Made by a program: the position numbers and the translations under genes | Assembly: GCF_016863515.1 (NCBI RefSeq) | Contig: NZ_BOPA01000036.1 | Coordinates: 43,266 to 107,265 of the forward strand | DNA length: 64,000 nucleotides | Direction: 5' to 3' | Origin: Micromonospora gifhornensis | GTDB lineage: Bacteria; Actinomycetota; Actinomycetes; Mycobacteriales; Micromonosporaceae | The notes under the pieces: generated by a model | Told to the model about the DNA's origin: nothing | Database searches by the model: none | Seen by the model: only the letters and a program-made list of their open reading frames with translations | Shown: positions 61,142 to 64,000 of the stretch, piece after piece | Position numbering within the stretch: the stretch's first letter is position 1 | How the letters are laid out: each line of letters starts with the position of its first letter

Positions 61142-62659
61142 ATGACATCCGGGCGTACCACCCGTTGGCCGAGCGGCCTGATCGACGGGCGCCGCAGCGG
61201 CGACCTGCTGCTACCGAACTACGTCGGCGGTGAGTTCGTCACCGGCGGCACCTCGTTCGCGAAGGTGTCGCCGGTGACCGGCGAGACGCTGCTGCACGTC
61301 GCCGAGGCCGACCAGGCCACCGTGGACGCCGCGGTGACCGCCGCACGGGCCGCGCTGCGCGGCCCGTGGGGTGCCATGGGCGAGGGCGAGCGGGCCGCTG
61401 TGCTGCGCCGGGTCGCCGACGAGTTGGAACGCCGTTTCGACGACCTCGTCGCCGCCGAGGTCGCCGACACCGGGAAGTCGGTGGCCCAGGCCCGCACCCT
61501 GGACATCCCGCGCGGTGCGGCGAACTTCCGGACGTTCGCCGACATCATCACGGCCACCCCGACGGAGTCGTTCACCACCGTCACCGCGAGCGGTGGGCGG
61601 GCGCTGAACTACGCGGTCCGCAAGCCGGTCGGCGTGGTGGCGATCATCGTGCCGTGGAACCTGCCGCTGCTGCTGCTGACCTGGAAGGTGGCACCGGCCC
61701 TGGCGTGCGGCAACGCGGTGGTCGTCAAGCCCAGCGAGGAGACGCCGTCGTCGGCGACCGTGCTGGCCGAGGTGATGGCCGCCGCCGGTGTGCCCGACGG
61801 GGTGTTCAACCTGGTGCACGGTTTCGGTCCCGGCTCGGCGGGTGAGGCGCTCACCCGCCATCCCGGGGTGGACGCGATCACCTTCACCGGCGAGTCCGCC
61901 ACCGGCTCGGCCATCATGCGCGCCGCGGCCGACGGGGTGAAGGCGGTGTCGTTCGAGCTGGGCGGCAAGAACGCCGGGTTGGTCTTCGCCGACGCCGACC
62001 TGGACGCGGCCGTCGAAGGTTCGGTGCGGTCCAGCTTCACCAACGGTGGTCAGGTCTGCCTGTGCACGGAACGGATCTACGTGCAGCGGCCGGTCTTCGA
62101 GGAGTTCGCGGCCCGGCTGGCGAAGCGGGCCGAGGAGTTGGCGTTCGGTTGGCCGTCCGAGCCGGCGACGATGACGATGCCGCTGATCTCGGCCAAGCAC
62201 CGGGAGAAGGTGCTCGGTCACTACGACCTGGCCCGCACCGAGGGGGCCACCGTGCTGGCCGGCGGTGGCGTGCCGGTGTTCGGCGACGGCCGCGACGGCG
62301 GCTCGTACGTGCAGCCCACCGTTCTGACCGGGTTGGGGCGGCACGCCCGCACCATGCGGGAGGAGATCTTCGGGCCGGTCTGCCACATCGCGCCGTTCGA
62401 CGACGAGGACGAGGCGTTCGCGCAGGCCAACGACAGCGAGTACGGCCTGGCCGCCACCGTGTGGACCCGCGACGTGGGTCGGGCGCACCGGGCCGGGGCA
62501 CGGCTGGACGCCGGCCTGGTCTGGGTGAACACGTGGTTCCTGCGGGACCTGCGCACCCCGTTCGGTGGGGTGAAGGCGTCCGGCGTGGGACGCGAGGGCG
62601 GCACCCATTCGCTGCACTTCTACTCCGAACTCACTAACGTCTGCGTGGACCTCGGATGA
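61142..62659 (+). CDS. NAD-dependent aldehyde dehydrogenase, 2-(amino/hydroxy)muconic semialdehyde type, 505 aa
   Basis: Oxidises the ring-cleavage product. ALDH hallmarks: VPWNLPLLLLTWKVAPALAC, E272 in FELGGKN, catalytic C306 in NGGQVCLCTER, and EEIFGPV. The C-terminal FLRDLRTPFGGVKASGVG with SLHFYSELTNVCV is typical of the XylG/AmnC group. The first ~25 residues (MTSGRTTRWPSGLIDGRRSG) precede the family start NYVGGEFV and may be an added segment. ATG 61142, directly after the shell genes; ends with ATGA into the hydratase gene. Probable cargo of the shell. Confidence 0.88.
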   Translation: MTSGRTTRWPSGLIDGRRSGDLLLPNYVGGEFVTGGTSFAKVSPVTGETLLHVAEADQATVDAAVTAARAALRGPWGAMGEGERAAVLRRVADELERRFDDLVAAEVADTGKSVAQARTLDIPRGAANFRTFADIITATPTESFTTVTASGGRALNYAVRKPVGVVAIIVPWNLPLLLLTWKVAPALACGNAVVVKPSEETPSSATVLAEVMAAAGVPDGVFNLVHGFGPGSAGEALTRHPGVDAITFTGESATGSAIMRAAADGVKAVSFELGGKNAGLVFADADLDAAVEGSVRSSFTNGGQVCLCTERIYVQRPVFEEFAARLAKRAEELAFGWPSEPATMTMPLISAKHREKVLGHYDLARTEGATVLAGGGVPVFGDGRDGGSYVQPTVLTGLGRHARTMREEIFGPVCHIAPFDDEDEAFAQANDSEYGLAATVWTRDVGRAHRAGARLDAGLVWVNTWFLRDLRTPFGGVKASGVGREGGTHSLHFYSELTNVCVDLG

Positions 62660-63450
62660 GCGCCGACATCAAGGGCGCGGCCGCGGCGCTGCGCCAGGCG
62701 TACGCCACCGGGGTGGCCTGTCAGCCGCTGCGCGACGACCTGCTGCCGGCCGGCGACCTGACCGCCGCGTACGCCGTGCAGCAGGCCCAGGTCAGCGACT
62801 GGCTGGCCGAGGGTCGCCGGCTGGTCGGGGCGAAGGTGGGCCTGACCTCGCGGGCGGTGCAGGAGGCGTTCGGCGTCTTCCAGCCCGACTTCGGTGTCCT
62901 CTTCGCCGACATGGCCGTCCCCGACGGCGCCGAGATCGACCCGCGGACCCTGATGCAGCCGCGCGTCGAGGCGGAGGTCGCCTTCGTCCTCGGCCGCGAC
63001 CTGCCCTACGACCAGGTCACCGTCGCCGACGTGGTGCGGGCCACCGACCACCTGCTGCCCGCCATCGAGATCGTCGACTCGCGGATCGCGAACTGGGACA
63101 TCTCCATCGTGGACACCGTGGCCGACAACGCCTCCAGCGGCAGGTACGTGCTCGGCACCAGTCCGCGCCGGCTCGGCGAGGTCGACCTGCGGCTCTGCGG
63201 TGCCGTGCTGGAGCAGGGCGGCGAGCCCGTCTCCGTCGGGGCCGGGGCGGCGTGCCTGGGCAATCCGTTGCACGCCGTCGCCTGGCTGGCGGGGACCCTG
63301 GCCGCGAACGGTCGACCGTTGCGGGCCGGGGACACCGTGTTGTCCGGCGCGCTCGGCCCGATGGTGGCGGTGACCCCGGGCGCGGCGTACGAAGCCCGCA
63401 TCTCCGGCCTGGGCAGCGTCCGGGCCTGCTTCTCGAAAGGTGGCTCGTGA
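62656..63450 (+). CDS. MhpD/DmpE/DmpH-type 2-oxopent-4-enoate hydratase or 4-oxalocrotonate decarboxylase, 264 aa
   Basis: Fumarylacetoacetate-hydrolase-fold member of the meta-cleavage pathway. Motifs: LVGAKVGLTSRAVQEAFGV, metal-binding Glu residues in MQPRVEAEVAFVLG, and AIEIVDSRIANWDISIVDTV. Hydratases and decarboxylases of this family look alike, so either step (or both) is possible; only one copy is seen before the window ends. The last codons (SKGGS and stop) are shared with the 60-bp repeat that follows. Confidence 0.85.
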   Translation: MSADIKGAAAALRQAYATGVACQPLRDDLLPAGDLTAAYAVQQAQVSDWLAEGRRLVGAKVGLTSRAVQEAFGVFQPDFGVLFADMAVPDGAEIDPRTLMQPRVEAEVAFVLGRDLPYDQVTVADVVRATDHLLPAIEIVDSRIANWDISIVDTVADNASSGRYVLGTSPRRLGEVDLRLCGAVLEQGGEPVSVGAGAACLGNPLHAVAWLAGTLAANGRPLRAGDTVLSGALGPMVAVTPGAAYEARISGLGSVRACFSKGGS

Positions 63451-63565
63451 GCGCGAGGAGTGAGCCGGTTTTGCGAGCCCCGCAGTCGAGAACGAAAGGT
63501 GGCTCCGTGAGCGCGAGGAGTGAGCCGGTTTTGCGAGCCCCGCAGTCGAGAACGAAAGGTGGCTC
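63447..63565 (+). repeat. two tandem copies of a 59-bp intergenic repeat
   Basis: Copies at 63447-63505 and 63507-63565, identical apart from one extra C between them (period 60). Each begins GTGAGCGCGAGGAGTGAGCC and ends GAACGAAAGGTGGCTC; the end alone also precedes copy 1 at 63433-63446. The AAAGGTGG within each end acts as a ribosome site, and the last copy supplies it for the acetaldehyde dehydrogenase start. Confidence 0.9.
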
Positions 63566-63568
63566 GTC

Positions 63569-64000
63569 ATGAGCACCGGCGTGGCGGTGATCGGATCGGG
63601 CAACATCGGCACCGACCTGATGATCAAAGTGTTGCGGCTGTCGGAGTCGCTGCGGATGGTGGCGATGGTCGGTATCGACCCGGACTCCGACGGTCTGGCC
63701 CGGGCCCGTCGGCTCGGTGTGGCCACCACCGCCGCAGGTGTCGACGGGCTCGTCGCGATGCCGGAGTTCGCCGACGTCGGGATCGTCTTCGACGCCACGA
63801 GCGCGGGCGCGCACCGGCACAACGACGCGGTGCTGCGCGCCCACGGTCGCCGGGTGGTGGACCTGACCCCGGCCGCGATCGGCCCGTACGTGGTGCCGCC
63901 GGTGAACCTCGACGCCCACCTGGGCGAGCGCAACGTCAACATGGTGACCTGCGGCGGTCAGGCGACGGTGCCGATCGTCGCGGCCGTCGCCGCGGTCACG
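63569..64000 (+). CDS. acylating acetaldehyde dehydrogenase (MhpF/DmpF type), 5' part only
   Basis: Converts acetaldehyde and CoA to acetyl-CoA with NAD. The N-terminal nucleotide fold reads VAVIGSGNIGTDLMIKVLRL, followed by GIDPDSDGLARARRLGV, FDATSAGAHRHND, and the catalytic Cys at about residue 128 in NMVTCGGQATVPIV. ATG 63569 with AAAGGTGG upstream. 144 codons are visible, about half of the usual ~300; no earlier stop. It normally pairs with 4-hydroxy-2-oxovalerate aldolase, which I expect just past the window. Confidence 0.93.
   Translation, partial: MSTGVAVIGSGNIGTDLMIKVLRLSESLRMVAMVGIDPDSDGLARARRLGVATTAAGVDGLVAMPEFADVGIVFDATSAGAHRHNDAVLRAHGRRVVDLTPAAIGPYVVPPVNLDAHLGERNVNMVTCGGQATVPIVAAVAAVT

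Noticed and set aside
1..64000. tRNA, rRNA, insertion sequences, integrase or attachment sites
   Set aside because: None recognised; no transposase or integrase motifs in any frame I read.

Overview
The window is a high-GC actinomycete chromosome segment. Codon third positions are almost always G or C, GTG and TTG starts are common, and stop/start overlaps of the ATGA type are frequent. The gene families (ESX-type secretion, LAL-type LuxR regulators, MMPL, IclR, an actinobacterial-style microcompartment) and a 60-bp intergenic repeat fit Micromonosporaceae; the family-level guess is an inference.

Region 1 (1-32738) is a type VII secretion (ESX) locus. On the minus strand, reading leftwards from about 9510, come two WXG100 proteins, an unrecognised protein, a proline-rich PPE-like substrate, a small coiled-coil protein, the three-ATPase motor EccC and the membrane pore protein EccD, which runs off the window edge. 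On the plus strand a divergent operon encodes a YbaB-like protein, an ESX-like helical protein, a 5245-residue polymorphic toxin and two small partner proteins. Facing it are a lectin with two transglycosylase-like domains, a mycosin, a LysM-like membrane protein and a response-regulator-like LuxR protein. Three of these look catalytically dead: the mycosin lacks its His and Ser, both transglycosylase-like domains lack the Glu, and the receiver domain lacks its Asp.

Region 2 (32739-45193) is mixed accessory sequence. Two paralogous LAL regulators converge on the wreck of a cholesterol-oxidase-like gene. An MMPL transporter sits opposite the second regulator. Then come a kinase-like remnant, a DUF998 membrane protein, a secreted Cip1-like protein behind a CebR-like operator, and a MaoC hydratase.

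Region 3 (45194-64000) is a catabolic locus. An ABC importer of the SsuA/NMT1 type, HyuA, an AMP-forming ligase, a fumarate-lyase-family enzyme, an enoyl-CoA hydratase and a ThDP enzyme form one operon. An IclR repressor and HyuB are divergent from a pair of GGACCA palindromes, and a matching site lies in front of the importer. HyuB runs straight into a bacterial microcompartment operon: the two subunits of a 2-aminophenol 1,6-dioxygenase-like ring-cleavage enzyme, two BMC-H hexamer proteins, one BMC-P pentamer protein, a muconic-semialdehyde-type dehydrogenase, an MhpD-type hydratase/decarboxylase and an acylating acetaldehyde dehydrogenase cut by the window end. The simplest reading is a shell that confines meta-cleavage of an (amino)phenol and the toxic acetaldehyde it yields.
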